Shown: positions 1 through 8,340, counted from the first letter of the stretch. The stretch is 59,905 nt of DNA from Rhodospirillaceae bacterium (GCA_002709075.1 PAPV01000006.1:23785-83689); one strand, 5' to 3'. Notes: generated by a model not told the origin, from the letters alone. Numbers and translations are program-made.

Positions 1-353
1 TATTTTTTCAAACAAAAATTTAATACTTTACGAAGTGTAAAAATTATACATTTTGTAAAAAAATTATACAAAAACTTCAAATAATCTTCTTATTTAAATT
101 ATTTGTAATCCATAGTCTTGAATTTAGTTAATGAAAAAAAACAGTCTCTGCGCCAACATCCAATGTGTTAAAATTCGGAGCTAAACAGAATCAAGTCGTG
201 AGATTTAACTTTTAAAGAATTTTAATTAAAAAACCAAAGATATTAAAATATTCTTTCATAAGGAGAATAGAGTTGACCAGGGTTGCCTGTTAATGCCACA
301 TCCTATTGATGATAGATTACCAAAAATAATATCCATTAAGAGAGTTATAAATT
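1..353. other. AT-rich intergenic region upstream of the MoxR gene
   Basis: No convincing gene is seen here. Positions 36-50 and 54-70 hold two related dyads with TGTA and TACA ends, which resemble a pair of operator half-site arrangements. The best Shine-Dalgarno sequence of the region, AAGGAG at 260-265, precedes a six-codon TTG frame (273-293) rather than the MoxR start at 354. No good promoter could be placed with confidence. Confidence 0.5.
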
Positions 354-1187
354 ATGAAATTTTCTGGCACAGAAAACTACGTAACAACAGAGGATCTTAA
401 TCTGGCAGTAAATGCTGCAATAGCATTAGAGCGTCCGCTTTTGATAAAAGGAGAGCCCGGTACTGGTAAAACGTTGTTAGCCCAGCAAGTAGCACAGTCT
501 TTGGATATGCAAATTTTTGAATGGCATATAAAATCCACCACTCAAGCCCGTCACGGACTTTATGAGTACGATGCAGTATCCCGACTGCGGGACTCACAAC
601 TCGGTCAGGATGGAGTGGATAAAATTGAAAACTATATTGAGAAGGGTGCTTTATGGATGGCTTTTGAACAAGAAAGCCGAGTTGTTGTACTGATTGATGA
701 AATAGATAAAGCTGATATTGAATTCCCTAATGACCTTCTTCAGGAGTTGGATCGAATGGAATTTTATGTTCATGAGTTGCAAAAAACAATTAAAGCAAGA
801 AACCGACCGATTATTATCATCACATCTAATAATGAAAAAGAACTTCCAGATGCCTTTTTAAGGCGTTGTTTTTTTCATTATATAAAATTTCCAGAAGCAG
901 AAACAATGAAAGAAATTATTCGTGTGCATTTTCCGGATATAAAAAAGAATTTACTAAAATCAGCACTTGAAACTTTTTATGACCTTAGAGAAGTAAATGG
1001 AATAAAGAAAAAACCATCAACTTCAGAATTGTTAGATTGGATTAAGCTGTTACTTGTTGAAGATATTTCTCCGGAAACAATTCGATCTAACCCCTCCAAA
1101 GCAATCCCACAATTGTATGGTGCCTTGCTTAAAAATGAACAAGACGTTCATATGTTTGAAAGATTGGCTTTTCTCTCCCGGCGCTAA
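354..1187 (+). CDS. MoxR-family AAA+ ATPase
   Basis: A 277-residue ATPase of the MoxR/CoxD group. These proteins act as chaperone-like ATPases that activate or insert metal into partner enzymes, together with a von Willebrand A (VWA) protein. Walker A is GEPGTGKT at residues 33-40 and Walker B is VVLIDEID around 111-118. The conserved TSNNEKELPDAFLRRC segment (sensor region and arginine finger) follows. The length is normal for the single-domain family. It is 20 bp upstream of a VWA gene on the same strand, the standard pairing. No carbon monoxide dehydrogenase or other obvious client lies nearby, so the client is unknown. Confidence 0.9.
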   Translation: MKFSGTENYVTTEDLNLAVNAAIALERPLLIKGEPGTGKTLLAQQVAQSLDMQIFEWHIKSTTQARHGLYEYDAVSRLRDSQLGQDGVDKIENYIEKGALWMAFEQESRVVVLIDEIDKADIEFPNDLLQELDRMEFYVHELQKTIKARNRPIIIITSNNEKELPDAFLRRCFFHYIKFPEAETMKEIIRVHFPDIKKNLLKSALETFYDLREVNGIKKKPSTSELLDWIKLLLVEDISPETIRSNPSKAIPQLYGALLKNEQDVHMFERLAFLSRR

Positions 1188-1207
1188 AAAGGCGGTTAAT
1201 AAATTTA

Positions 1208-2416
1208 ATGTTTGTTGAATTTTTCTTTGAGCTAAAACGGCAAAAAATTCCAGTCACTATTAGAGAGTTCCTTGTGTTTTTAGAGTCTTTAGAAGGTGAT
1301 TTCATAAATAAGTCTATAGATGATTTTTACATTTTGTCTCGTATAAGCTTGGTTAAGGATGAAAAGTATTTCGATCAGTTTGACCAAATTTTCGGGGCTT
1401 ATTTTCAAGGATTAATGAATAACACTGCTAAATTATTTAACACAGAAATATCAGAACGATGGATATCTGGATTAAAAAAACACAACCTAAATCAAAAGGA
1501 ACGTGAGAAATTAGAAAAACTTGATTTTGATCAAATTTTTGAAAAATTACGAGCCAGGTTAATCGAACAACATAGCGAACATTCCGGTGGCAACAAATGG
1601 ATTGGAACTGGCGGGACCTCGCCATTTGGGAATAATGGATTAAGTTCAACCGGTATTAGAATTGGTGGAGAAGGTGGAGGTGGAAGTGCAGTTAAAGTAT
1701 GGAAGAAAAGACAATTCCGTAACCTGTCAGGAAATGTAGAAGTTGGCACTCGGAATATTAAAATGGCACTGCGCCAACTCCGTAAATTTGTTCGCGAGGG
1801 TGCTCCAGATGAATTTGATCTTGACGATACCATACTAAAAACTGCAAAAAATGCAGGATTGCTTAACATTCAGATGAGAGCAAAACGTCGAAATAAAGTA
1901 AAAATTTTATTGTTTATTGATGTGGGGGGAACAATGGATTCTCATATCAAAGTAAGTGAGGAATTATTTTCATCAGCACGAAGTGAATTTAAATATCTAG
2001 AATATTATTATTTTCATAATTTTATCTATGAAAGACTTTGGCGCGATAATAGGCGTGGTTATTCTGAGTATATTTCAACCTGGGATGTACTCAAAAAATA
2101 CAGCTCAGACTATAATGTTATTTTTGTTGGGGATGCAGTAATGAGTCCTTACGAAGTAACCGAGCCTGGAGGGTCCATTGAGCACTGGAACGATGAAGCT
2201 GGTGTAGTTTGGATGAACCGAATGCAGGAACATTTCCCGAGTTTAGTGTGGTTAAATCCAGAACCAGCAAAACGTTGGTCTCAGATTGTGTCAACGCAAT
2301 TAATTTGGAGGCTTTTACAAGGAAGAATGTTTGAGATGACCCTAGATGGTGTAGAACAGGCTACGAAGGCATTGCGTATTCGCGACAGGGTTTTCCCTAA
2401 AAAGTATCCACTTTAG
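1208..2416 (+). CDS. VWA domain protein, CoxE-like
   Basis: A 402-residue partner of the upstream MoxR ATPase. The family works with MoxR ATPases in maturation of other enzymes; CoxE of the CO dehydrogenase system is the known relative. Residues 126-160 form the Gly/Ser-rich linker typical of this family (WIGTGGTSPFG). The VWA domain begins near residue 232, with a metal-site motif DVGGTMDSH at 238-246; the usual DxSxS is DxGGT here, as in CoxE-like proteins. No signal peptide or membrane segment is seen, so it is probably cytoplasmic. It is co-transcribed with the MoxR gene. Confidence 0.88.
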   Translation: MFVEFFFELKRQKIPVTIREFLVFLESLEGDFINKSIDDFYILSRISLVKDEKYFDQFDQIFGAYFQGLMNNTAKLFNTEISERWISGLKKHNLNQKEREKLEKLDFDQIFEKLRARLIEQHSEHSGGNKWIGTGGTSPFGNNGLSSTGIRIGGEGGGGSAVKVWKKRQFRNLSGNVEVGTRNIKMALRQLRKFVREGAPDEFDLDDTILKTAKNAGLLNIQMRAKRRNKVKILLFIDVGGTMDSHIKVSEELFSSARSEFKYLEYYYFHNFIYERLWRDNRRGYSEYISTWDVLKKYSSDYNVIFVGDAVMSPYEVTEPGGSIEHWNDEAGVVWMNRMQEHFPSLVWLNPEPAKRWSQIVSTQLIWRLLQGRMFEMTLDGVEQATKALRIRDRVFPKKYPL

Positions 2417-2433
2417 AAGAGAGCCTAGAGAAC

Positions 2434-2592
2434 TCAGAGTACCGCAAAATAGCCCCAGATAATTGCAACAAAAAGATAAATAAAAAATCCGACAAAACCT
2501 GAATTTGGGTTTTTGAAAAAATACCAAAACAATAATGGTAATGTGATAGATCCAATTGCCACGAATGAAAACCATGCAAATTCTTCAATCAT
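2434..2592 (-). CDS. small two-helix membrane protein (52 aa)
   Basis: A short frame on the minus strand starting MIEEFAWFSF and ending in IIWGYFAVL. It contains two strongly hydrophobic stretches (about residues 7-23 and 33-52) joined by a polar FFKNPNSG turn, which looks like a genuine helical hairpin inner-membrane protein rather than random sequence. It ends 17 bp from the convergent VWA gene and lies downstream of the dioxygenase gene, about 85 bp away. No Shine-Dalgarno sequence is visible before the ATG, which lowers confidence. Overlapping frames in the other minus-strand registers look like shadows. Function unknown. Confidence 0.5.
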   Translation of the reverse strand: MIEEFAWFSFVAIGSITLPLLFWYFFKNPNSGFVGFFIYLFVAIIWGYFAVL

Positions 2593-2677
2593 GAAAAAAC
2601 AAACTAATAATGTTACAAATTTCCATCATAATTATAGAAGAGATTTTGCTGTTTTTATAATTAAATTTTATTGATTC

Positions 2678-3199
2678 TTAAACTGTAATTTTTTGAGGAT
2701 TTTTTTCTCCACAGTTTTGGCAGTTTCCGTTTGCAATATTACCATAATATTCCTCAAAAACTGGAGGAAGATCTTTTACAATATTTTTAACAAAGATTTC
2801 CTTGCCCCAAATTTTTGAAGCACAATTGGCACAATACCACACAAAAGTATCAGTTATACCTTGTGGTCTAATCCTCTCTATTACCATACCAATACTCTCT
2901 GGATCGGGTCGTTGTGGCGAATGTGGAATATTCGGTGGCAATAAAAAAATATCTCCTTCATTTATAGTGATATCTACAAGCTTTTTTTCCTGAACTGTTT
3001 TCAGTGTTATGTTTCCTTTTAATTGATAGAAAAACTCCTCAAATGGATCCACATGGTAATCTGTACGGAGATTGGGTCCCCCGACTATCATCACAATAAA
3101 ATCGTCTTCTGCAAAGATAGTTTGGTTAAGAACAGGGGGACGAAGAAGATGCCGATTGTTTTCTATCCAACCCCAAAGATTAAATGATTTTAGAGACAT
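2678..3199 (-). CDS. nbaC: 3-hydroxyanthranilate 3,4-dioxygenase
   Basis: A 173-residue cupin that opens the ring of 3-hydroxyanthranilate to 2-amino-3-carboxymuconate semialdehyde, a step of kynurenine-type tryptophan degradation or of 2-nitrobenzoate pathways. The iron ligands His49, Glu55 and His93 are present, as are substrate-binding Arg45, Arg97 and Glu108. All are offset by two from the well-studied Cupriavidus enzyme. The bacterial C-terminal rubredoxin-like iron site is intact (Cys123, Cys126, Cys160, Cys163). It is the last gene of a likely three-gene minus-strand operon. No other kynurenine pathway gene is in the window, so the downstream route is not shown. Confidence 0.93.
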   Translation of the reverse strand: MSLKSFNLWGWIENNRHLLRPPVLNQTIFAEDDFIVMIVGGPNLRTDYHVDPFEEFFYQLKGNITLKTVQEKKLVDITINEGDIFLLPPNIPHSPQRPDPESIGMVIERIRPQGITDTFVWYCANCASKIWGKEIFVKNIVKDLPPVFEEYYGNIANGNCQNCGEKNPQKITV

Positions 3200-3218
3200 A
3201 TACCTGTTTGTTTTATAA

Positions 3219-3569
3219 TTATTTGAAAGTTTCCATTGAATAATAAAAATCGTCTGGCAGTTTAGCCATAATTTGTTTTATCGAGCGTGCTTCGACGATT
3301 TTTTTACCGGTTTTGTGTTTTAGCAGATGGTAGCCTCCGTCTTGATGTCTTTCTATTCTATATGCTGCGTACGGACTCAAACCATGAGTACCAGAATATA
3401 TGATACATAAATCTTTCTCGGACTCTTTCTTCCTTTCACTTCTAAACCATCGATGAAGAAGCTTTTGTTTTTCACCGAGCGACTTTATGGCCTCTAAATC
3501 TGAACGCGTGAAACATGACAACTCCAGGATAAGAACATTTTTGGTTGATAAAGAATTTCTACTTTTCAT
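3219..3569 (-). CDS. hypothetical protein
   Basis: A 116-residue, Lys/Arg-rich, probably cytoplasmic protein that I do not recognise. It has no signal peptide or membrane segment. The middle is highly charged (RSERKKESEKD, about 43-53), and the second half has a mixed pattern (YRIERHQDGGYHLLKHKTGKK) that suggests a small beta fold. It sits between the GlcG/HbpS-like gene (14 bp upstream) and the dioxygenase gene (19 bp downstream), so it is probably translated from the same message. No Shine-Dalgarno sequence is obvious, and the start could be further inside. Confidence 0.65.
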   Translation of the reverse strand: MKSRNSLSTKNVLILELSCFTRSDLEAIKSLGEKQKLLHRWFRSERKKESEKDLCIIYSGTHGLSPYAAYRIERHQDGGYHLLKHKTGKKIVEARSIKQIMAKLPDDFYYSMETFK

Positions 3570-3583
3570 TTTACCAAGACTTT

Positions 3584-4012
3584 TTAGGGATCATACCTTA
3601 AATCCGCTGCCAAAATACCCGCGATTGCACAAATTTCGTCATTTTCTCCTGTATCACCACTAACTCCGACCGCACCAATAATTTCACCATCTTTATCACG
3701 AATTATCAATCCTCCAGGACTAGCTAACATTTTACCTTCACTCATTATAGAAATGGACGTAAAAAAATGTTCATTAACTCTGAATCGTTCAGCTATATTA
3801 CGAGTCGAGATGCCCATGCCAAGCGCTCCCCATGCCTTACCATGAGCAATTTGAGGGCGGAGTAACGATGAATTGTCTTGGCGTTTTAATGCAACTAAGT
3901 GTCCACCGGAGTCCAACACCGCGATTGTTAGTGGTGCTAATTTCATTTCATGACATTTTTTGAAACATGTTTCTATTAAAACATCAGCTTGTTTTAAAGT
4001 AATTGACACCAT
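3584..4012 (-). CDS. GlcG/HbpS-like (DUF336) protein
   Basis: A 142-residue protein of the GlcG/HbpS family: it begins with a helical segment, then has LTIAVLDSGGHLVALKRQDN and the glycine-rich SPGGLIIRDKDGEIIGAVGVSGDTGENDE, both hallmarks of the family. Members include haem-binding HbpS and proteins of unknown role encoded beside catabolic enzymes (glycolate, diols, aromatics). No signal peptide is seen, so it is probably cytoplasmic. It is the first gene of the operon leading to 3-hydroxyanthranilate dioxygenase. Family membership is secure; its role here is not known. Confidence 0.85.
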   Translation of the reverse strand: MVSITLKQADVLIETCFKKCHEMKLAPLTIAVLDSGGHLVALKRQDNSSLLRPQIAHGKAWGALGMGISTRNIAERFRVNEHFFTSISIMSEGKMLASPGGLIIRDKDGEIIGAVGVSGDTGENDEICAIAGILAADLRYDP

Positions 4013-4179
4013 TTGTTTTCCTATAACTTATTTTCTAGTTGGCGACCGTTTTCAAAAATGTTTTCCTATTAAATTACTCGATAATTATATTTTGGAAATG
4101 TTGAAGTATGCTTCTCTTTATTAGTGCAAGTTATTGACATTAATTTAGTTTTAAATAAAAAATGTAACTCTTTAAAATG

Positions 4180-5241
4180 TTAAGTAGTTAGTGGGCCAAC
4201 TCCCTTTGCAACCCCAACGACCTCGCCTGATCTTGTAAAAATTGGGGGTTCTAAAATATTTAAAAGCATCCCTTTTGCCCGCTCCGACAAAACGTCAAAT
4301 ATTCGAAGGACTTGCATCATGGCTATTTCTGCCGCTTTCTGTGATCCATCATCTATTTTTAGAGCAACGCCCAGCCCGAGCTTTGGAAACCCAGCCCCAT
4401 AAACCCCTTGAGATCCTGCCTTTAGAAGGACTTGTCCTTGACATGCTTGTATGATTCTAGTTTCAAATCTCTTATTTCCGGCAAACAGGAATGGGTGTTT
4501 AATAATAGCTTCTACTATTCTGTTTGCCGCAAATTTACGCTTTTCTGTGAGCATATCAGGGTTAACTAGGCGAGCCATAGCGCAGGCAAATTTTTCAGGT
4601 GAGACTGCGAGTGCAGGAACTCCCGAGCCGTCTATTGTTTTTGGCGCATGCATCAAATCCATATCCGTCATTTGCTCTAATAACTGAAGAAGGTTTTGTT
4701 GTATTGGATGGTCAAGACGTGTGTAACCGTACATCGGATAATTCAAATGTTTTGCAACCGTTAGTAAAGCAGCATGTTTACCTGAACAATTATCTTGCAA
4801 TCGAGATGGAAGTCCATCGGACTTTGGTATGCATTCATTTTCAATGTTTTCCAATGGCCATGACGGTCCACAAGTTAAATCAGTCTCATCACATCCAATT
4901 TTATTCAGCCATTTGCGTAGAATTTCGACATGCTTTTGTGATCCACTATGACTACTGCAAGCTAAAGCTATTTCTGAGAGATCCAGTCCAAATGTGTCGG
5001 CAGCTCCCGTTTCTACAAGCATGAGGGCTTGGAGAGGCTTTATAGCTGAACGCGGAAATATACTTGATTGAAAATCACCGACGGAAAATCGAATTCTTCC
5101 CGACGCATCAGTTACTACAACGGATCCGCGATGCTGGCTCTCTACTAAATCACCCCTAACGAATTCAACCAAAACTGGATTTATTGGTTTATTTATTACT
5201 TCATCAAAATTTATATCATTTTGCTTGTTTTGGTAAGCCAA
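4180..5241 (-). CDS. L-asparaginase II (Rhizobium-type)
   Basis: A 353-residue enzyme of the Asparaginase_II family typified by Rhizobium etli AnsA, unrelated to the E. coli asparaginases. It hydrolyses asparagine to aspartate and ammonia in the cytoplasm. Conserved family blocks are visible: VVTDASGRIRFSVGD, FPRSAIKPLQALMLVETGAAD, ACSSHSGS, DNCSGKHAA and DGSGVPALAVSPEKFACAMARL. The start is a TTG preceded by AGGAA at a good distance. It is the last gene of the hydrolase-LLM-hydrolase operon, 10 bp after the preceding gene, so it may act on an amide released by that route; this is only inference. Confidence 0.92.
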   Translation of the reverse strand: MAYQNKQNDINFDEVINKPINPVLVEFVRGDLVESQHRGSVVVTDASGRIRFSVGDFQSSIFPRSAIKPLQALMLVETGAADTFGLDLSEIALACSSHSGSQKHVEILRKWLNKIGCDETDLTCGPSWPLENIENECIPKSDGLPSRLQDNCSGKHAALLTVAKHLNYPMYGYTRLDHPIQQNLLQLLEQMTDMDLMHAPKTIDGSGVPALAVSPEKFACAMARLVNPDMLTEKRKFAANRIVEAIIKHPFLFAGNKRFETRIIQACQGQVLLKAGSQGVYGAGFPKLGLGVALKIDDGSQKAAEIAMMQVLRIFDVLSERAKGMLLNILEPPIFTRSGEVVGVAKGVGPLTT

Positions 5242-5251
5242 CTGGCAATTC

Positions 5252-6121
5252 CTATACCCTTTTCACACCAAGCTTTTTGTGAATGTTTTTAAGAAAATGT
5301 ATAGCGTCTTTGTTAAAACGGGCGGGATGCTCAATGTGTGGACAATGCGCAGCTTGGTCGTAGACTAAGGCCTTACTTCCTCTAATTTTATTTTTAAGTT
5401 CTTTTGCATAACCAGGCAGCCGCAATCCATCTTGTTTTCCAGCTACAAGAAGAACTGGAACATCTATGTTCTCGTATGGAGTGCTGTCCGAACCACCAAA
5501 TTGACTCCCTTTAAATTTAATATTGGGTCTTTTAAATCTTACCGCTGCTGCACATTCCCAGGCTCCAGGTAGAGTAGCATATTTTTGTCGCTTGCGGATA
5601 TACGCAGGATTGTCTACCCACTTTTTCTTATTGTAAAAAAGACCGTCCAGTAAATTCCGCATGGATTTTGTAGTTCCATCATACGCTAAAAGTTTTGCTC
5701 TATCATCCGATGCGGGGGCGAATCCGCCTCCAGAAGAAGCAACGATTGACCTGATCGGGAATATCGGTGGTGGGTCTGCTGCAATCCTGATTAAATTACT
5801 TCCACCCATTGAATTACCAACAAAATCTGCTGTTTTTATATCCATCACTTCTAAAAACCGACGCATATGCGAAAAAACGCGTTTTCGTCCAGAAGCGAAA
5901 TCAAATACTTTATCAGTTAAGCCAAAACCCAACCAATCAGGAGCAACAACGTGAAAATGACGCGCAAAGCTGGGAAGGTTGAATTCCCAAGATAATTCAG
6001 CACAACCACCAAATTCTCCAGAATGCAAAAATACTACTGTTGGCCCTTTTCCCGCTTCAAAATAGTGAGTTCTGATGCCATCCACATTTATGTATCGACT
6101 ATTTAAACCCTTTACACCCAT
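5252..6121 (-). CDS. alpha/beta hydrolase (MhpC-like)
   Basis: A 289-residue alpha/beta hydrolase with the nucleophile elbow GNSMGG (Ser104), acid AGKQDG (Asp231) and catalytic His259 in AAHCPHIEHP, so the triad is complete. The oxyanion-side FLHSGE motif is near residue 31. Overall layout resembles meta-cleavage-product hydrolases and related C-C or ester hydrolases. No signal peptide is present. It follows the flavin monooxygenase gene by 16 bp and precedes asparaginase II by 10 bp. A ring-cleavage product, ester or lactone substrate would suit the context, but the substrate cannot be read from sequence. Confidence 0.88.
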   Translation of the reverse strand: MGVKGLNSRYINVDGIRTHYFEAGKGPTVVFLHSGEFGGCAELSWEFNLPSFARHFHVVAPDWLGFGLTDKVFDFASGRKRVFSHMRRFLEVMDIKTADFVGNSMGGSNLIRIAADPPPIFPIRSIVASSGGGFAPASDDRAKLLAYDGTTKSMRNLLDGLFYNKKKWVDNPAYIRKRQKYATLPGAWECAAAVRFKRPNIKFKGSQFGGSDSTPYENIDVPVLLVAGKQDGLRLPGYAKELKNKIRGSKALVYDQAAHCPHIEHPARFNKDAIHFLKNIHKKLGVKRV

Positions 6122-6137
6122 GGATAATCACTCAAAT

Positions 6138-7421
6138 TTATGCAGCTTTCGCTTTCTTTGTTTTCTTCTTCATCCAACTTGCCCTTGCGTTAGCAAGTGC
6201 ATCTGTGCGCCCTAAAAATTTAGATGCTTGAATTGGCCGGCCGCGTTCCTTCAGTGGCCCAAGAGAAGAACTTACTGTTCCAAGATCTTTAAGCTGGGGA
6301 ACGACTTCCTCAGCAAATAATCTCATACTTTTTTCTGTATGGTTAAATGGCATATCACCTGAATGCATCATCCCGATTAGGTGTCCAAAACCATCCACCT
6401 TTTTGTACAAATCTTTTATTTGTTGCACTACGGAGTCTGGTGTTCCGTATACGGCCACCCCATTTTCTCTAAAATACTCCATCCCTTTTTCTCGTATTGC
6501 ATCTGTACGGCCACCACTGAAACGACCCGATAAGAAATTAGCATAGAGTGGTGTTTCAACATAACCTGGAGGAGCCCTAAACTGAGGTTCAGCTTTATTA
6601 TTCGAAACATACCAAAAAACTTCATGGATGTATTCCAATGCCTCGGCTTCAGTTTCCCCAACAGCCAACAATGGCATAAATGCTAATAGATCATCAGCAG
6701 GTTTTGGTAAGCCTTTTTTCTTGAGGTTATTTTTTATTCCGTCAAACATTTTCCGCATCCCAGCAGCAGGAGTGAGAAACATTGTAAATGTAAAACCATT
6801 CTCAACCGCACGAGTGGCATGGTTAACATCACTACCACCTGTCATCCAAATTGGCGGATGCGGATCCTGATATACTCTCGGCCACACATTTACCTGTCTT
6901 TTGTGGATCCATCTTCCTTCATAGTTGAATGGTCCATCATGAGTAGCCCAAGCATTTTGCATTAACTCTACTGACTCCCACATTCTTTCACTAGTCTCTG
7001 TGGGGTTACAATTTGATCCAAAAAGCTCGTAAGGAACTCCGCGTACAAAACCACACTCTAATCTACCGTGGGACAGGTTATCGATCATCGCCATCTCTTC
7101 TGCACATCTAATTGGATCTCTGAGATTTGCAGCAGGGTTCCCAAGAATACAAATCCGAGCGTTTTTTGTTTCACGTGCCGCAATAGCCACAGACAACGGC
7201 GCGGCTGAATTTATGCAGGTTGCTGTCTGATGATGCTCATTAATCATACAATTGAGTCCAAGTTCGTCAGCTAATTTGTGCTGATCTAAATAACTATGAT
7301 AGAGATCGGCACCTATTTTGGGATCAAATACGGAGCTTGGAAGATTAACTCTCATGGAAGTAAATTCGTCTTCCGGTGGAAGATAAGGCCAGGGAAATTC
7401 AGTAAAGTGATAAAATTCCAT
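6138..7421 (-). CDS. LLM-class flavin-dependent monooxygenase
   Basis: A 427-residue bacterial-luciferase-like protein, a TIM-barrel enzyme that uses reduced FMN supplied by a separate reductase to oxygenate its substrate. Family marks include the start MEFYHFTEFPWPYL, the NEHH block, ARICILGNPAANLRDPIRCAEEMAMIDNLSHGRLECGFVRG (split here only for description) and PPIWMTGGS. A short Lys-rich tail ends the protein. It lies between two alpha/beta hydrolase genes (10 and 16 bp gaps), which suggests oxygenation followed by hydrolysis of one substrate. No flavin reductase gene is near. Confidence 0.92.
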   Translation of the reverse strand: MEFYHFTEFPWPYLPPEDEFTSMRVNLPSSVFDPKIGADLYHSYLDQHKLADELGLNCMINEHHQTATCINSAAPLSVAIAARETKNARICILGNPAANLRDPIRCAEEMAMIDNLSHGRLECGFVRGVPYELFGSNCNPTETSERMWESVELMQNAWATHDGPFNYEGRWIHKRQVNVWPRVYQDPHPPIWMTGGSDVNHATRAVENGFTFTMFLTPAAGMRKMFDGIKNNLKKKGLPKPADDLLAFMPLLAVGETEAEALEYIHEVFWYVSNNKAEPQFRAPPGYVETPLYANFLSGRFSGGRTDAIREKGMEYFRENGVAVYGTPDSVVQQIKDLYKKVDGFGHLIGMMHSGDMPFNHTEKSMRLFAEEVVPQLKDLGTVSSSLGPLKERGRPIQASKFLGRTDALANARASWMKKKTKKAKAA

Positions 7422-7431
7422 AATATACTCC

Positions 7432-8232
7432 TTAGCGAAGAAATTTGTTCAATATAGGGTCAAAACGATCAGGACGTTCTACATGAGGAAAGTGCCCTGT
7501 TCCAGAGATAGAAACAAAATCGCTTTTCGGTAACAATTTAGCGTAAGCTTTTCCATATTTAACCTTGGCGAGTCTATTACGGGATCCCCAAATTACTTGT
7601 GTTTTCACTGTGATCCTGTGCAGACGGTTTTTAAGTGTTGGATTATGAAAATAAGGATCCCAACACAGTTTGGCTGTAGTCTCCTTGGAACGAGCTAGAA
7701 CAAACGCCTCCGATTCAGAGAGCTCTGTCGGAACCATTGGGTCTTGCTTAGGGTTGCTAAATTTGAGTGACTGCACTTTTGCAGTCGGATGGTAATAAAT
7801 ATCCTCAATATCCCTGTCATAGGGACCTCCTATTTTCACTCCCAAAGGACATACCAAACTCATTTTAGAGATTCGAGAGCAATCTTTAGAGGCAATTTCA
7901 TTTGCTAGCCAACCACCTACAGAAAAGCCAACCAATCGAAGCTTTTGTAGTTTTAGTTTCTCTAACAGATCTAAATAAGCATAAGAGAGATCGTCAATTG
8001 TTCGAATTTTGTTTGGTAGATCTGTCTTTCCATAACCTGGCATCCATGGAACAATAACTTTGTATTTTTGGGCCAAATTCTGGATCAATGGTAAACTTAG
8101 TTCATAATAATCTTCACTATGAAGCCATAAAATAGGGGATCCAGATCCGAACTGTTGCACAAAGAAATCCGCTATTGGCAGATTGATAATGCGTGAAGAA
8201 CCGCGAACTGTCGGAAATTTCTTTGATGACAT
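7432..8232 (-). CDS. alpha/beta hydrolase with altered acid residue
   Basis: A 266-residue alpha/beta hydrolase and first gene of the minus-strand operon. The nucleophile elbow is GFSVGG (Ser104) and the catalytic histidine is His247 in GTGHFPHVERP. At the place where the family usually has the catalytic aspartate (WGxxD) the sequence is WGSRNR, so an asparagine occupies the acid position. Either another acid serves, or activity is altered. It has no signal peptide. It is followed after 10 bp by the flavin monooxygenase gene, so it likely acts in the same pathway. Confidence 0.85.
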   Translation of the reverse strand: MSSKKFPTVRGSSRIINLPIADFFVQQFGSGSPILWLHSEDYYELSLPLIQNLAQKYKVIVPWMPGYGKTDLPNKIRTIDDLSYAYLDLLEKLKLQKLRLVGFSVGGWLANEIASKDCSRISKMSLVCPLGVKIGGPYDRDIEDIYYHPTAKVQSLKFSNPKQDPMVPTELSESEAFVLARSKETTAKLCWDPYFHNPTLKNRLHRITVKTQVIWGSRNRLAKVKYGKAYAKLLPKSDFVSISGTGHFPHVERPDRFDPILNKFLR

Positions 8233-8340
8233 ATTTACTCCAAGGGCTTAAGCGTTATTTATTTATACCGAGGATATGGGTGAATGAAAAGCCCACACTC
8301 AAAGAAGGTTAAAATATTTTCACGAATTAGGGTTGTTAGT

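Noticed and set aside
1531-1869. 112-codon minus-strand frame
   Set aside because: It lies wholly antisense to the VWA gene and its proline-rich stretch is just the complement of the Gly-rich linker.
2342-2588. Two overlapping minus-strand frames (77 and 63 codons) near the VWA gene end
   Set aside because: They have odd, Cys- and Phe-rich composition and overlap each other; the third register gives the more convincing 52-residue membrane protein at 2434-2592.
4599-5024. 141-codon plus-strand frame
   Set aside because: Antisense to asparaginase II, whose motifs are intact.
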